The notes: generated from the sequence alone by a model not told the origin. Shown: positions 7,115-16,709, counted from the first letter of the stretch. The stretch is 64,000 nucleotides of DNA from Brucella pecoris (GCF_006376675.1 NZ_VEWK01000001.1:1-64000), one strand, 5' to 3'. A program made the numbers and translations.

Positions 7115-9672
7115 TGGCTTTGCAGGATTTCTTTGTCTGGGGCGATGGCGGAACCAAAAAGACGCCTGAGCAGTTGGAACGCGAACGCAAGCTTGCACAG
7201 GCAATGATTGCATCCGGTGTTGATACATCGCCGGTGGGTCATTGGACACAAGGCGCTGCCCGTATGGCTAATGCACTTGTTGGCAATATTCGTAAGGGTC
7301 GAGCTGACGCATCTGAGAAAGCAGGAATAGAGGGCGCGGCAAAGAAATTTGCTAATCTCGACCTAGCAAGCTTGATGGGCGGTGCTGCATATCCTTCGGC
7401 TGTAGCAGCTGGATCATCGCCAACGAGCAGCAGCGCTACAGGTACCGCAGCATATTCTCCTAGCAACAACTCATACTCGCCCAATGGGAACGCTTTGCGC
7501 GACGGGATTATTGAGACTGCGCATGCGATTGGTGCCGATCCGGTGGATCTTGCAACGGCTATTTCTTATGAAACCGGTGGCACGTTTGATCCCCTTAAGA
7601 AGGGTCCGACAACACAGCATGGTCAGCACCGTGGATTGATCCAGTTTGGCGAACCGCAGGCGCAGAAATTCGGCGTTGACTGGAATAATCCGCTTGCTTC
7701 CCAGCTTGGCGCGAATGGTGCTGTGGCAAACTATTTCCGTGCATCCGGCTATAAGCCAGGTATGAGCGGCCTTGACCTTTATTCGACCATCAATGCGGGT
7801 TCCCCGGGCCGGTATTCTGCATCTGACGCAAACAATGGCGGCGCTCCCGGTGATGTGCGGGACAAATGGGAAAACCAGATGGCCGGGCATCGTCAGAAGG
7901 CGCTTGCTTTGCTCGGTGGCGGCACTGAAGCCATTGACCCGACCACGACAGCTGCAACACGCCCAAACACGCCACAGCAGGCCATTCAAGCGGTTTCTCC
8001 TAGCGTCGATCCTGACGGCCTGTTTGCTCCCGGTGCAGACGTGTCGCCCGCTGACCTTGCATTCGCACGTCAGGCGACCGGCCCAGAGGTTACGCCGTCT
8101 GCTGGTGCAACATTTGGCGGACCTGAACTGACCTATGATGGCAAAGGTATGCGTTATGTTGACGAAGGTGCGCAACGAGCCGGTAATCCGCCAATGCCTT
8201 ACAATGGCGTAGGTGCGTCATTGAACAACACTTCGCCAGTGCAGAGTAACTTTAATGATCGGTGGAATGCGGGAGCGGTTGATCAGACGCCGACAGGAGC
8301 AATTGAAGCCATACAGGGCCAGCCGTCTGCGCAGCCATTGCAAAGCGGTCCGTCGCAAGAATTGCTGCGCCAGAATGATGCAATGTTCGGCGGTGCACTC
8401 GCACCAAATGGACAAGCCCCGCAACAGTCCGCGAATGTGTCGGGATACTTCCCTCCTGCGCCTCAGGCAAGCGTTCCCACGATGGGAAGTTTTGCTGCTA
8501 CAGGAAATCAGCCTCAGCGAAGCGCCAACATGCAGCAACTTCTAGAGGCGGCTTCTGATCCTTGGCTCAACGACACGCAGCGCAGTGTGATCGGTATGGC
8601 AATCCGAAACCAGATGGACCAGAGCAAGGAAGCCAGAACAACGCAGGCGGCTCGGGATAACTGGCTCTTTCAGCAGCAGTACGAGGAACAGGCGCAGGCA
8701 CGCGACCCGCTCCGACAAGCTCAAATTGCAAAGTTGAACCGTGAGACTGATAATCCTTCCGATAACTTCAAAGTCGTAGGCAACCAGCTTGTTCGGATCG
8801 GGAAGGACGGCGTTATCACTAATGCCACTCCTGCAGTAACCGCGACGGTTGGAAATGCGTCTGTAAATTTGGATAGCCTTCCACCAGTGTCGATGACTGA
8901 AACGGGTGTTCCCGATGCGAGCACCCAAGAAGCTTTCCTGAAACAGTTGCCATCGGCTCTTGCTGCTCAGGTGAAGGGTATTTCGGACGGGCGCATTGAT
9001 ATTGGTCGTGTCACATCACTGCGCGGTGGCGAACGTCAGGAGCTCGCTAAGCTTGTATCGCTCTATGATCCCACGTGGGACATGGCTCAGACTGGTGCGC
9101 GTGTTGCTACCAGAAAAGACTACGCCACCGGCGAGATGGCTAAAATGGCGTCTTCAACTAACCTCGCCATTCAACATATGGCGGGCATGGTTGAAGAACA
9201 CGGGAAATTAAGCAACAGCAATTATCCGCTCTGGAATACCGTCAAGAATGCGGCTTCTACTCAGACCGGCGATGCAGCACAGCGCAGCTTTGAAACCTAT
9301 CGTCTAGGCGTGGCTGACGAACTTGCAAAGGCTTTCAAAGGCGTTGGCGCCCTCAATCAGAAGGAAGTCGAAGAATGGCAGCATGCAATTAGCACATCCA
9401 GCTCGCCAGAACAGTTGAGAGGCGCGGTGGTTTCCGCCCTTCACATGCTAGCTGCACGTACAGATACTTACGATCAGCGGTATCGGAACGTGATGGGGCA
9501 GCAGGCTCCTATGTTCCTCACGCCAAGTTCTCTTTCTGCTCTGAAAAAGATGGGCATCGATCCTTCGGAGGTAGATCCTCGCTATAGTGCCGACACTTCC
9601 GATAAGGGAGCGACAAAGGGCTCCAACGGCGACGGTTCGATTGATGATTTGCTAAAAAAGTATGGTGGATGA
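7114..9672 (+). CDS. phage internal virion protein with lysozyme-like domain
   Basis: An 852-residue protein. Residues ~125-265 form a lysozyme or lytic-transglycosylase-like domain: ALRDGIIETAHAIGADPVDLATAISYETGG with E153 as the probable catalytic glutamate, followed by GLIQFG and a Trp/Asn-rich helix. The rest is Pro/Gln/Ala-rich linker (270-550) and a helical C-terminal half. Podovirus ejection proteins often carry such a domain to open peptidoglycan during DNA entry. Ala/Gln-rich low-complexity sequence fits proteins that leave the capsid through the tail. Activity is inferred from motif order. Confidence 0.7.
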   Translation: MALQDFFVWGDGGTKKTPEQLERERKLAQAMIASGVDTSPVGHWTQGAARMANALVGNIRKGRADASEKAGIEGAAKKFANLDLASLMGGAAYPSAVAAGSSPTSSSATGTAAYSPSNNSYSPNGNALRDGIIETAHAIGADPVDLATAISYETGGTFDPLKKGPTTQHGQHRGLIQFGEPQAQKFGVDWNNPLASQLGANGAVANYFRASGYKPGMSGLDLYSTINAGSPGRYSASDANNGGAPGDVRDKWENQMAGHRQKALALLGGGTEAIDPTTTAATRPNTPQQAIQAVSPSVDPDGLFAPGADVSPADLAFARQATGPEVTPSAGATFGGPELTYDGKGMRYVDEGAQRAGNPPMPYNGVGASLNNTSPVQSNFNDRWNAGAVDQTPTGAIEAIQGQPSAQPLQSGPSQELLRQNDAMFGGALAPNGQAPQQSANVSGYFPPAPQASVPTMGSFAATGNQPQRSANMQQLLEAASDPWLNDTQRSVIGMAIRNQMDQSKEARTTQAARDNWLFQQQYEEQAQARDPLRQAQIAKLNRETDNPSDNFKVVGNQLVRIGKDGVITNATPAVTATVGNASVNLDSLPPVSMTETGVPDASTQEAFLKQLPSALAAQVKGISDGRIDIGRVTSLRGGERQELAKLVSLYDPTWDMAQTGARVATRKDYATGEMAKMASSTNLAIQHMAGMVEEHGKLSNSNYPLWNTVKNAASTQTGDAAQRSFETYRLGVADELAKAFKGVGALNQKEVEEWQHAISTSSSPEQLRGAVVSALHMLAARTDTYDQRYRNVMGQQAPMFLTPSSLSALKKMGIDPSEVDPRYSADTSDKGATKGSNGDGSIDDLLKKYGG

Positions 9673-9673
9673 C

Positions 9674-11821
9674 ATGGCATCAATTGATCAACTTGAGCGG
9701 GCATTGAGGAATGCTGATGCTGCTGGCGACACCAATGCAGCAAAGGCATTTGCCAATGAAATCCGCCGCATCAGATCGGAGCAAGCACCCACGAATGACG
9801 GGACAGTTGGCCCGACTTTGGCACGCGGTGGAACAGCATTGCCGGACCCTCGTAACGACGATGGTACCTATGGCAAACCTCCTGAAGGTATGGTTTTCAA
9901 TCCAAAGACCGGCCAGATGGAAGACCTTGGCAGCCCCATCAATCTCAACATTCCCACCGGGCGCGCTGCTGCTATTGGTATAGGTGCTGGTCAAGGTGCT
10001 GGGTTCGGTTTGCTGGATGAGGCAACCGCAGCGCTGAGCGTGCCGTTTGGCGGTGATTACGACTATAATCTTGGCGTTATGCGAGAGGCTGAAAAGCGTG
10101 CGGCGTCTGATCATCCTGGCGCTTACTATAGTGGTATGATCGGCGGCGGCATTGGTACCGGTGTGGGGTTGGCTAAGGGCGGCGTATCTCTAACTGCCAA
10201 CGCAATGAATGCGGGCAAGGGCCTAAACCGGGTTGCTGGAGCGTCCGCACTTGAAGGCGCTCTGCTCGGCGCTGCTCAGGGTTTCGGCAACGGAGAAGGT
10301 AATTTTGATGATCGAGCAGTGAGTGCTTTAAAGTCAGGAGGGTTAGGGTTAGCTTTAGGCGGAGCCGCACCATATGCAATCGCCGGTGTATCGGCAGCTT
10401 CTAAGCCAATCGTTGCTCCCCTGATGGCGCGTCTACGCCCTCAGAAGTATGCGGATGCGGCCTTGAATACCGCCCTTTCCCGCTCTGGAACGTCATCTGA
10501 TCGGATTGCTAGGGCGTTGGATAGCGCTCGCGCTGACGGTCAGGACATGTTCAACGTGGCAGATGCCATGGGACATCAGGGGCGTAGAATGCTTTCGACC
10601 GTTGTGCGCACACCGAATGATGCGCGACAGGAAGTGTTCGAGCAGCTGGTTAGCCGCCAGACCGGTCAGGGTGACCGCTTGGTTAATGCGCTCTCGGAGG
10701 GCTTTGGAGCCGCAGACACGGCAGCTCAGCGCACAGCAGGCTTAACGGCGGCACGCGATACTCTTGCAGACGCTAATTATGCTGCTGCTCGGGCTAGCGC
10801 TGGTCCGGTAAATGTTTCGCCAGTTATCCAACATATTGATGACACCATTCGCCCGGGCGTTCAGCAGATTGTATCACCTGTTGATGATATCGCTGGCGAC
10901 AGTATTGAGCGGGCGCTGACTGGATACCGCGCTCGCATGACAGACGACACGTCAAATCTGACGGACTTCAATCGAGTTCTTACACTCAAGAAGGACGTTA
11001 GTGATGCTGTTAAGGTCGCTGAGCGTGCAGGACAGGGAAATCGGGCTCGGGCATTGGGTCAGTTGAATAATCAACTCGATAGGGCGCTTGAACAAGCTTC
11101 CCCGGGATATCGGGCCGCAAATGACACGTTTAAAAGCCAGAGCAAAATTATTGATGCTGTCGAAACAGGCCAGAACGCTGCATCAGCTCGCATGCGGGCA
11201 ATGGATAACATTGATACCTTTTCGGCAATGCATCCGGGAGAGCGTATAGCGTTCCGATCCGGTTATGCTGATCCTTGGATTGCACGTGTTGAAGCGGCTT
11301 CTTCATCCCCGACGACAAACAAAGCTCGAATGCTGATCACAGATAAAACGGCTAAGGAATTTCCAGCTTTCGCCGTTCCAAGTAAAGCCGATCAAATGGC
11401 TCGACGCATAGGCCGCGAACAAAAGATGTTTGCCACTGCAAACGAGGCTATGGGCGGATCGAAGACCGCTGACAATCTCGCTGATATGGCAGACATGGCG
11501 AATTTTGATCCGTCAATCTTTTCTGGCCTTATGCGTGGAAGCATTAAAGATACCGCTGTTGCGGCTTTCACGAAACTTCTCACAGAAGCCAAAGGAACTC
11601 CGAAGCCGGTAATTCAGAGATTGGCAAAAGTGCTTATGGAGACTGATCCCGTCGCTGCAAAAGCAGCTCTGGATGGTGCCGTAGCGCAAGGAAAAGCAAC
11701 ATCGGGACGCAGAGCCCTGATTAACGCCATTATCAACGCTGAAGGATCTATTGCTACACCGCGAGTGCTAGGACAGGAAAAGCGACCGCCGCTTGAACTG
11801 ACGGTGCGGCCAAGCCATTAA
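9674..11821 (+). CDS. phage internal virion (DNA ejection) protein
   Basis: About 715 residues, highly Ala/Gly-rich. ATG at 9674 is preferred over the in-frame ATG at 9662 because GGTGG precedes it, although the earlier start overlaps the upstream gene. A Gly-rich hydrophobic region at residues ~95-245 (AAIGIGAGQGAGFGLL, YYSGMIGGGIGTGVGLA) could insert into or cross a membrane; the remainder is long amphipathic helix. It follows the lysozyme-domain protein, the usual order of ejection proteins that form the trans-envelope channel. It ends head to head with a minus-strand gene. Confidence 0.6.
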   Translation: MASIDQLERALRNADAAGDTNAAKAFANEIRRIRSEQAPTNDGTVGPTLARGGTALPDPRNDDGTYGKPPEGMVFNPKTGQMEDLGSPINLNIPTGRAAAIGIGAGQGAGFGLLDEATAALSVPFGGDYDYNLGVMREAEKRAASDHPGAYYSGMIGGGIGTGVGLAKGGVSLTANAMNAGKGLNRVAGASALEGALLGAAQGFGNGEGNFDDRAVSALKSGGLGLALGGAAPYAIAGVSAASKPIVAPLMARLRPQKYADAALNTALSRSGTSSDRIARALDSARADGQDMFNVADAMGHQGRRMLSTVVRTPNDARQEVFEQLVSRQTGQGDRLVNALSEGFGAADTAAQRTAGLTAARDTLADANYAAARASAGPVNVSPVIQHIDDTIRPGVQQIVSPVDDIAGDSIERALTGYRARMTDDTSNLTDFNRVLTLKKDVSDAVKVAERAGQGNRARALGQLNNQLDRALEQASPGYRAANDTFKSQSKIIDAVETGQNAASARMRAMDNIDTFSAMHPGERIAFRSGYADPWIARVEAASSSPTTNKARMLITDKTAKEFPAFAVPSKADQMARRIGREQKMFATANEAMGGSKTADNLADMADMANFDPSIFSGLMRGSIKDTAVAAFTKLLTEAKGTPKPVIQRLAKVLMETDPVAAKAALDGAVAQGKATSGRRALINAIINAEGSIATPRVLGQEKRPPLELTVRPSH

Positions 11822-12045
11822 CGCTTGCCGCGCCAACTCTCCGGAATGCGGTTGCCGGTTTTATCAATGGCCCAGCCTGCTAACAGCGTACCGGTTCCGA
11901 GGCCCAGTGCTGCTGAATACCACTCGATCAGACCGTAATGCCAAAATCCGAACCAACCGACACAAACGACGATCCAGGCCAGCCACCAAGGAAAGCTGTC
12001 ACGGTCTATCTTCGGTTCGTTCGGATCGTGGTCGATTTCGTGCAT
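11818..12045 (-). CDS. small membrane protein inside prophage late region
   Basis: A 75-residue protein with an acidic N-terminus, one or two membrane segments (WWLAWIVVCVGWFGFWHYG; AALGLGTGTLLAGWA) and a basic C-terminal tail. It is transcribed against the late genes and overlaps the end of the ejection-protein gene by four bases. Together with the next two minus-strand genes it looks like an inserted lysogeny-expressed (moron-type) block. Function unknown. Confidence 0.55.
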   Translation of the reverse strand: MHEIDHDPNEPKIDRDSFPWWLAWIVVCVGWFGFWHYGLIEWYSAALGLGTGTLLAGWAIDKTGNRIPESWRGKR

Positions 12046-12077
12046 TTATGGACCGCAGGTTAAACTCAGGGTGACCG

Positions 12078-12536
12078 TTAGATTTTAGTGCAATACCCGC
12101 CAGTCATTGAAGGAGTATTACCGCCTGCATCTTCTCCGTCAACAAATCCGAAGGAATATGCAGCAAGAAATCGATTGTCTTTAACATTAAAGACGTAGTC
12201 CGTGAGCATAGAATTGCATCGTATCATTCCTCGCGGCCAAAGTTGCATTTCGTAATTACCATCTTGCACACAGGGGGCACCGTTCGAGCTTCCTGATGGC
12301 GTTACTGAAACCGATATCAGTTTATGGCCGTCCGCTTGAACGGCAGAGCGATCCGTCACCTTAAGTAAGAATTTGTCCCTTGGTACGAATTCAGTTGATC
12401 CCCATCGCTTCGCAGCTTCATCGAACCGTAAGCCGCCAGCAAACTCGGCGGCGCAGTAATAGCTCACAGACGTTGGCTCATCCGCCAAAGCCAAAGAAGC
12501 TAAAAAACAAAGAGATATTGTCGACAAAACACGCAT
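12078..12536 (-). CDS. exported hypothetical protein in prophage
   Basis: About 152 residues when started at the ATG at 12536, which gives a classical signal peptide (MRVLSTISLCFLASLALA, then DEPTS). The mature part has four cysteines (YYCAAEF, APCVQD, IRCNS, GYCTK) that could form two disulphides in the periplasm. It is in the minus-strand block that interrupts the late operon. Such exported proteins in prophages sometimes change host surface properties, but nothing here shows that directly. Confidence 0.6.
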   Translation of the reverse strand: MRVLSTISLCFLASLALADEPTSVSYYCAAEFAGGLRFDEAAKRWGSTEFVPRDKFLLKVTDRSAVQADGHKLISVSVTPSGSSNGAPCVQDGNYEMQLWPRGMIRCNSMLTDYVFNVKDNRFLAAYSFGFVDGEDAGGNTPSMTGGYCTKI

Positions 12537-12622
12537 GAAATCCCCCATTAGACAGGCTCAAACATGCCTCAACATTTCAGAAAAGGGAAGTCAGATGGAT
12601 GCTTTGCACACTGATGATCGCT

Positions 12623-12970
12623 TCAATGCAGGTCGCGCATTCCGTAATGGAGCTCAGCATATATATCCGGGTTCTCACGAACTTCGATTAGAGGCGCTAA
12701 TTCCGATGGAACGAAACCTTGCTCCAGAAGACTTTCTGGCACTTGCATCGTTTGAAAAAACTGGAGAACTGACGGCCCCGGTATCGGCTCGAACCCCGGC
12801 GCAAACCGAGGAGCTATTATGCGAAGTGGTCTTTGCGATTTGCCGTCAGATGCAACAATCCAGAGATCTGCTATCCATGCTCGGCCATCATATTCCAGCC
12901 AATCTACGAGCCGAAGCCCTTTGTCTGTTAGTACAGGGACATTCCCTTCAATCGTGATCAGCGTTGGCAT
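12623..12970 (-). CDS. hypothetical protein, first gene of minus-strand block
   Basis: A 115-residue protein starting at ATG 12970 with a very strong ribosome site (GGGAGGGATAA before ATG). It has an N-terminal beta region (LITIEGNVPVLTDKGLRLVDWL) and a Pro-rich centre (PRFAPGFEPIPGPS). The opposite strand also has an open frame here, but this strand has the better start signal and more protein-like sequence. It lies upstream of the two other minus-strand genes. Function unknown. Confidence 0.6.
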   Translation of the reverse strand: MPTLITIEGNVPVLTDKGLRLVDWLEYDGRAWIADLWIVASDGKSQRPLRIIAPRFAPGFEPIPGPSVLQFFQTMQVPESLLEQGFVPSELAPLIEVRENPDIYAELHYGMRDLH

Positions 12971-13033
12971 TTATCCCTCCCTTTATCCCGAGGCCATCTG
13001 ATCCGAGTCGCAATTTAAAGTCGAGATGCGCAA

Positions 13034-13058
13034 GCCGTCCAATTTGGGCGGCTTTTTT
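13034..13058 (+). terminator. rho-independent terminator upstream of tail-fibre genes
   Basis: GCCGTCC-aattt-GGGCGGC stem with TTTTTT, pointing rightward and lying 14 bases before the tail-collar gene start. It would stop rightward transcripts before the fibre genes unless antiterminated. Confidence 0.75.
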
Positions 13059-13071
13059 ATTGGAGAAACGC

Positions 13072-13890
13072 ATGCCATTCGATAGCAACGGCAAATACAG
13101 CCTGCCGCCGATTTACCAGGCGACTACAGGCGAAAAGGTGCTGGCCGAACAGCACAACATACCCTTCGAAGACGTTGCGCAGGCGCTTTCTCAGTGCTTG
13201 AAGCGTGATGGCTCGACACCTGCCATTCGTAACCTTTCAATGAGCGGCTTTCTCGTCACTGATCTGGGCGATGCGAAGAACCCCGGCGACGCTGTGAGCA
13301 AAAAGCTGCTCGATGCAGCCGTACCGATTGGTGAAGTGAAAACCTTCGCAGGCGATGCGCCACCACAAGGTTGGCTGCTCTGCTTCGGGCAATCAGTTTC
13401 ACGAACCACCTATGCTGCACTGTTTGCAGCGATTGGCGTCAAATATGGTGCGGGCGATGGAGGTTCGACCTTTAGCCTACCAGATTTGCGCGGTCGTGTT
13501 CCGGTTGGTCGTGACGATATGGGCGGTCCAGCTGCGAACCGTATTACGCCCAGTGGTTCTGGGATTAACGGAAATGTTCTCGGATCAGCAGGGGGCGCAC
13601 AAGGAATTGTGCTAACCGAGGCGCAAATTCCTGCGCATAGGCACGATGGCTCTGCCTTGGCGGCTGGACGCCACAAACACTCCCGGTTTTTTACAAAAGT
13701 TGGTGGCTCGAGCCTTGGCTTCGGTGTCGCCCATACCGGCAACAACGTGGATGGATATGTTGAGGGTGAAACGGGTGAAGCTCCTGACCATACGCACCCG
13801 ATTCTCACCAACTACACAGGCGGTAGCGGAGCTCACCTGAATGTGCAGCCATCCATAATCATGAACTTTATCATCAGGACGGGCGTGTAA
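13072..13890 (+). CDS. phage tail fibre protein with tail-collar domain
   Basis: A 272-residue protein from the ATG at 13072 (preceded by ttGGAGaaacgc). Residues ~90-150 form a tail-collar (microcystin-dependent) domain: PIGEVKTFAGDAPPQGWLLC, then AIGVKYGAGDGGSTFSLPDLRGRVPVG. The C-terminal part is His/Gly-rich (AHRHDG, GRHKHS, DHTHP) and ends in NVQPSIIMNFIIRTGV, the usual end of collar-type fibres. The histidines may bind metal along the fibre axis. It overlaps the next fibre gene by one base. Confidence 0.8.
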   Translation: MPFDSNGKYSLPPIYQATTGEKVLAEQHNIPFEDVAQALSQCLKRDGSTPAIRNLSMSGFLVTDLGDAKNPGDAVSKKLLDAAVPIGEVKTFAGDAPPQGWLLCFGQSVSRTTYAALFAAIGVKYGAGDGGSTFSLPDLRGRVPVGRDDMGGPAANRITPSGSGINGNVLGSAGGAQGIVLTEAQIPAHRHDGSALAAGRHKHSRFFTKVGGSSLGFGVAHTGNNVDGYVEGETGEAPDHTHPILTNYTGGSGAHLNVQPSIIMNFIIRTGV

Positions 13891-15428
13891 TGGCTGATCT
13901 TCGTCTCAGAATTAATGAACTGCCGGAAGAACTCACCCCGGCTCCTATTGACAATATCGCAATTGATGGCCCATCGACGCGGCGCACATCTTTGCAAAAT
14001 GCTGCAAACGCGGTACGCCCTTATTCGACTGAGGCACAGGCCCGCGAGGGCCTGAATAATGCATCTGCAATGACGCCTTTGAGCACTTCACAGGCCATCG
14101 AGACGCTTGGCGGGCAGCGCTTTGCAACCACTCAGCAGGGAAACAAGGCCGATACGGCAGTGCAGCCAACACGAGCAATTTCAGCCGGTGACGGTCTTAC
14201 AGGCGGAGGCACGCTCGCGAACAATGTCACACTGGCTCTGAGTTCTACTTCGCTTGCTTCATTGGGACTGGCGAACACTGCAGTTCAACCCGCTAGGCAG
14301 ATTATCGCCGGAACAGGGATCACGGGCGGAGGCACGCTCGCCGCTGATCGCACGCTTTCCCTTGATGCAATGACATTGGCAAGCCTAGGCAAAGCCGACA
14401 GTGCGGTACAGCCAGCACGTACAGTGTCAGCAGGTACGGGCTTATCGGGTGGTGGTGATTTATCCGCGAACCGATCTTTTGCGTTGAATGCTGCTTCAAT
14501 TGCTTCTCTCGCGAAAGCTGACAGCGCCGTACAACCGACGCGCTCTGTCAACGCTGGCACTGGTCTTTCAGGCGGTGGCGATCTGTCGGCAAATCGCACG
14601 GTCTCTCTTTCAACTGCAACTCAAGCCTCATTGAGCAAAGCGGACACCGCAATTCAGGCACCGGGTGGATCATCCGGTCAGGTTCTTACAAAGAACAGCG
14701 CAACGGACGGTGATGTCGCTTGGCAAACGGTGGCAGGAGCGACAGCGGTATCATACGGGCCACAGTCCCTTACTGGTCCCCAGCAGGCTCAGGCCCGATC
14801 AAACATAAGCGCGTTTGGTATGGACGGCGGTACGCTTAACGGCGACGTTATTATTCGTAAGGATTTACCCGGAATACAGCTGTCGTCACCTTCTTACGCA
14901 AACGTCTATCGGCTATTCGCAAATGTATCTGACACGGTTGACGGCGGCGTACTTTTGAGACGCGTAGCTGGAAACGCGCCTATTGTTGACTTGGGATTGG
15001 GAGGCTTTGCCCTTGATGGTTACGGGCATATCCGTGCACGTGCAGGTTCCGTTGTCTACAGTGGCGCGGCTTTTCTCTCCAACGATGGCAACATAAACGG
15101 TAGCGTCTGGTCGCCTTGGGGGTCTTCGACTGCCTTTCAAGCTATATCTTTACGCATCGAAAGCAGAGCGCAAGCTTGGGCCATTCAAGAAGGAATAGCT
15201 CAAACTCAGACTTATCTCATGGGAACGACCTACCCTATTGGAACATATCTTTTCGGCATAAAATCAACAGCTGGAACAGTAAGCACATACGGTACGGTTG
15301 CAGGAACAGACGTTGATTTTTCAAACGCGGCTAGTGCCAAAGCTGGCGGTATCGGTGTTGGAACATGGATGGTTGTGGGGGCGGCAATGAGCGGCACTGT
15401 GGCCTCTTTGCTTAAAAGGGTTGGATAA
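13890..15428 (+). CDS. phage tail fibre with tandem 40-residue repeats
   Basis: A 512-residue receptor-binding fibre candidate. Residues ~84-258 hold four repeats of 40-41 residues built on the units AGTGLSGGGDLSANRT and SLAKADSAVQPTR, typical of a trimeric beta-helical shaft. The C-terminal 200 residues (from ~300) are Gly/Ser/Thr-rich and likely form the tip that touches the host; the protein ends in VASLLKRVG. It is translationally coupled to the collar gene before it and to the small protein after it. Confidence 0.7.
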   Translation: MADLRLRINELPEELTPAPIDNIAIDGPSTRRTSLQNAANAVRPYSTEAQAREGLNNASAMTPLSTSQAIETLGGQRFATTQQGNKADTAVQPTRAISAGDGLTGGGTLANNVTLALSSTSLASLGLANTAVQPARQIIAGTGITGGGTLAADRTLSLDAMTLASLGKADSAVQPARTVSAGTGLSGGGDLSANRSFALNAASIASLAKADSAVQPTRSVNAGTGLSGGGDLSANRTVSLSTATQASLSKADTAIQAPGGSSGQVLTKNSATDGDVAWQTVAGATAVSYGPQSLTGPQQAQARSNISAFGMDGGTLNGDVIIRKDLPGIQLSSPSYANVYRLFANVSDTVDGGVLLRRVAGNAPIVDLGLGGFALDGYGHIRARAGSVVYSGAAFLSNDGNINGSVWSPWGSSTAFQAISLRIESRAQAWAIQEGIAQTQTYLMGTTYPIGTYLFGIKSTAGTVSTYGTVAGTDVDFSNAASAKAGGIGVGTWMVVGAAMSGTVASLLKRVG

Positions 15429-15856
15429 TGAAACTTCTTGATATTCAGAACGTGTCATGGGCTGATCGTGACAAGAAATTACTGCATGGCTCGGCAATCA
15501 TAGAAGATATGTCGGAGACATGGCCTTTTGCTGTTTCAGACGGATACGATACGCCTTTAGGCCAAGAAATTTGGGACCGCGTTAATTCTGGCGAGTTTGG
15601 CCCAATTGGTGAGTTCATTGAACCTGTACGGGAACCCATGGTGACTGTTCTTCCCGCAGTAACCCTTTGGGAACGAATGACGGAAGCGGAAGCCGATCAG
15701 GTGGCAGAAGCAATGACTACGCAACCTTTTCGCACGCGAAAGATATTTGAAACGGCTGCAACATTTCGTTCAGATCACGAGCTTTGGCCGCTCCTGGAAG
15801 GCATGGCGAAGCAGCTATTCGGTGAAGCGAGAGCCGCCGAGCTTTTGGCTCCGTAA
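15428..15856 (+). CDS. tail fibre assembly-like protein
   Basis: A 142-residue acidic protein directly downstream of the fibre gene, overlapping its stop (TAATG). N-terminal part MKLLDIQNVSWADRDKKLL, central PIGEFIEP, helical C-terminus with ATFRSDHELWPLLEGMAKQL. Position and size fit a fibre chaperone or assembly protein; sequence motifs alone do not prove it. Confidence 0.5.
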   Translation: MKLLDIQNVSWADRDKKLLHGSAIIEDMSETWPFAVSDGYDTPLGQEIWDRVNSGEFGPIGEFIEPVREPMVTVLPAVTLWERMTEAEADQVAEAMTTQPFRTRKIFETAATFRSDHELWPLLEGMAKQLFGEARAAELLAP

Positions 15857-15882
15857 GCGAACACACCAACCTGACCAACAGC

Positions 15883-15907
15883 ACCGCCCTTGAGGCGGTT
15901 TTTTTGT
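15883..15907 (+). terminator. rho-independent terminator after fibre genes
   Basis: ACCGCC-cttga-GGCGGT stem followed by seven T residues, between the fibre operon and the lysis genes. Confidence 0.8.
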
Positions 15908-15923
15908 GTCCAGAGGAAGCACA

Positions 15924-16709
15924 ATGAAAGCCAATTTCGCAAACTGTCTCGCCTTTACCCTCAAGTATGAGGGCGGATATTCCAGCAATCGAAAAGACCC
16001 GGGAAACTGGACTGGCGGCAAAGTCGGTGTAGGTACGCTAAAAGGTACGAAATACGGCATTGCAGCGCATTCGTATCCCAATCTTGATATCAAGAACCTT
16101 ACGCTTGATGATGTGAAGCCGATCTACGAGAAAAACTACTGGCGACCGATCCAAGGCGACAGTTTGCCTCTCGGCGTCGATCTTGCCACGTTCGATAGCG
16201 GCGTCATGTCGGGGCCGGCGCGTGGCGCGAAATGGCTTCAGGCTGCACTCGGCGTCAAACAGGATGGTGTAGTCGGTGCGAACACCCTGGCGAAAGCTCG
16301 TGTGTCGGATGCCAGAGACATTGTGAAGAAGATTTGCGCCAAGCGCACCGGTTTTGTGCAGTCTCTCAAGACGTTCGTCACCTTCGGCAAAGGCTGGACA
16401 TCGCGCATTGCGGCCTGTGAGGCTCAAGCGCTCAAAATGGTTGTTGCTACGGCATCAACAGCGGCAGCAGCGTCAACCGTCCTTAAATCCGAAGCAAAGG
16501 CAGCAGCAACCAAGGCAAAACAGCAGGCGACTGGCGCAGCAGCAACCGGCGCAAGCGGTACTGGCTCATATGCAGTTTCTGATCAGCTGGCACATTGGAT
16601 CACAGCTGGCGTCGTTCTCGGTGCTGTTGCTCTGGTCGTTTATCTTGTCTGGCGCTCGCATGTGAACAAAACACGCGCTGACGCTTTCACCGCAGAGGCA
16701 GCAGCATGA
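15924..16709 (+). CDS. phage endolysin, GH108-type, with C-terminal membrane segment
   Basis: 261 residues from ATG 15924 (ribosome site GAGGAAG). The N-terminus LAFTLKYEGGYSSNRKDPGNWTGG is the signature of GH108/ZliS muramidases, with E16 the likely catalytic acid, followed by TKYGIA and a peptidoglycan-binding-like helix region (ALGVKQDGVVGANTL). It cuts peptidoglycan at lysis. Unusually, an Ala/Lys-rich linker (~175-210) leads to a membrane segment (WITAGVVLGAVALVVYLVW), so the enzyme may be held in the inner membrane until the holin acts. Overlaps the next gene by four bases. Confidence 0.85.
   Translation: MKANFANCLAFTLKYEGGYSSNRKDPGNWTGGKVGVGTLKGTKYGIAAHSYPNLDIKNLTLDDVKPIYEKNYWRPIQGDSLPLGVDLATFDSGVMSGPARGAKWLQAALGVKQDGVVGANTLAKARVSDARDIVKKICAKRTGFVQSLKTFVTFGKGWTSRIAACEAQALKMVVATASTAAAASTVLKSEAKAAATKAKQQATGAAATGASGTGSYAVSDQLAHWITAGVVLGAVALVVYLVWRSHVNKTRADAFTAEAAA

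Noticed and set aside
12535..12957. Open frame of 140 codons on the plus strand
   Set aside because: It lies opposite the minus-strand gene 12623-12970, which has a far stronger ribosome site and more protein-like sequence.
14139..14664. Regular repeats that could look like a CRISPR array
   Set aside because: They are in-frame 40-residue coding repeats of a tail fibre with no separate spacers.
13072..15428. Diversity-generating retroelement, since the phage resembles the BPP-1 type
   Set aside because: No reverse transcriptase gene or template/variable repeat pair was found in the window.
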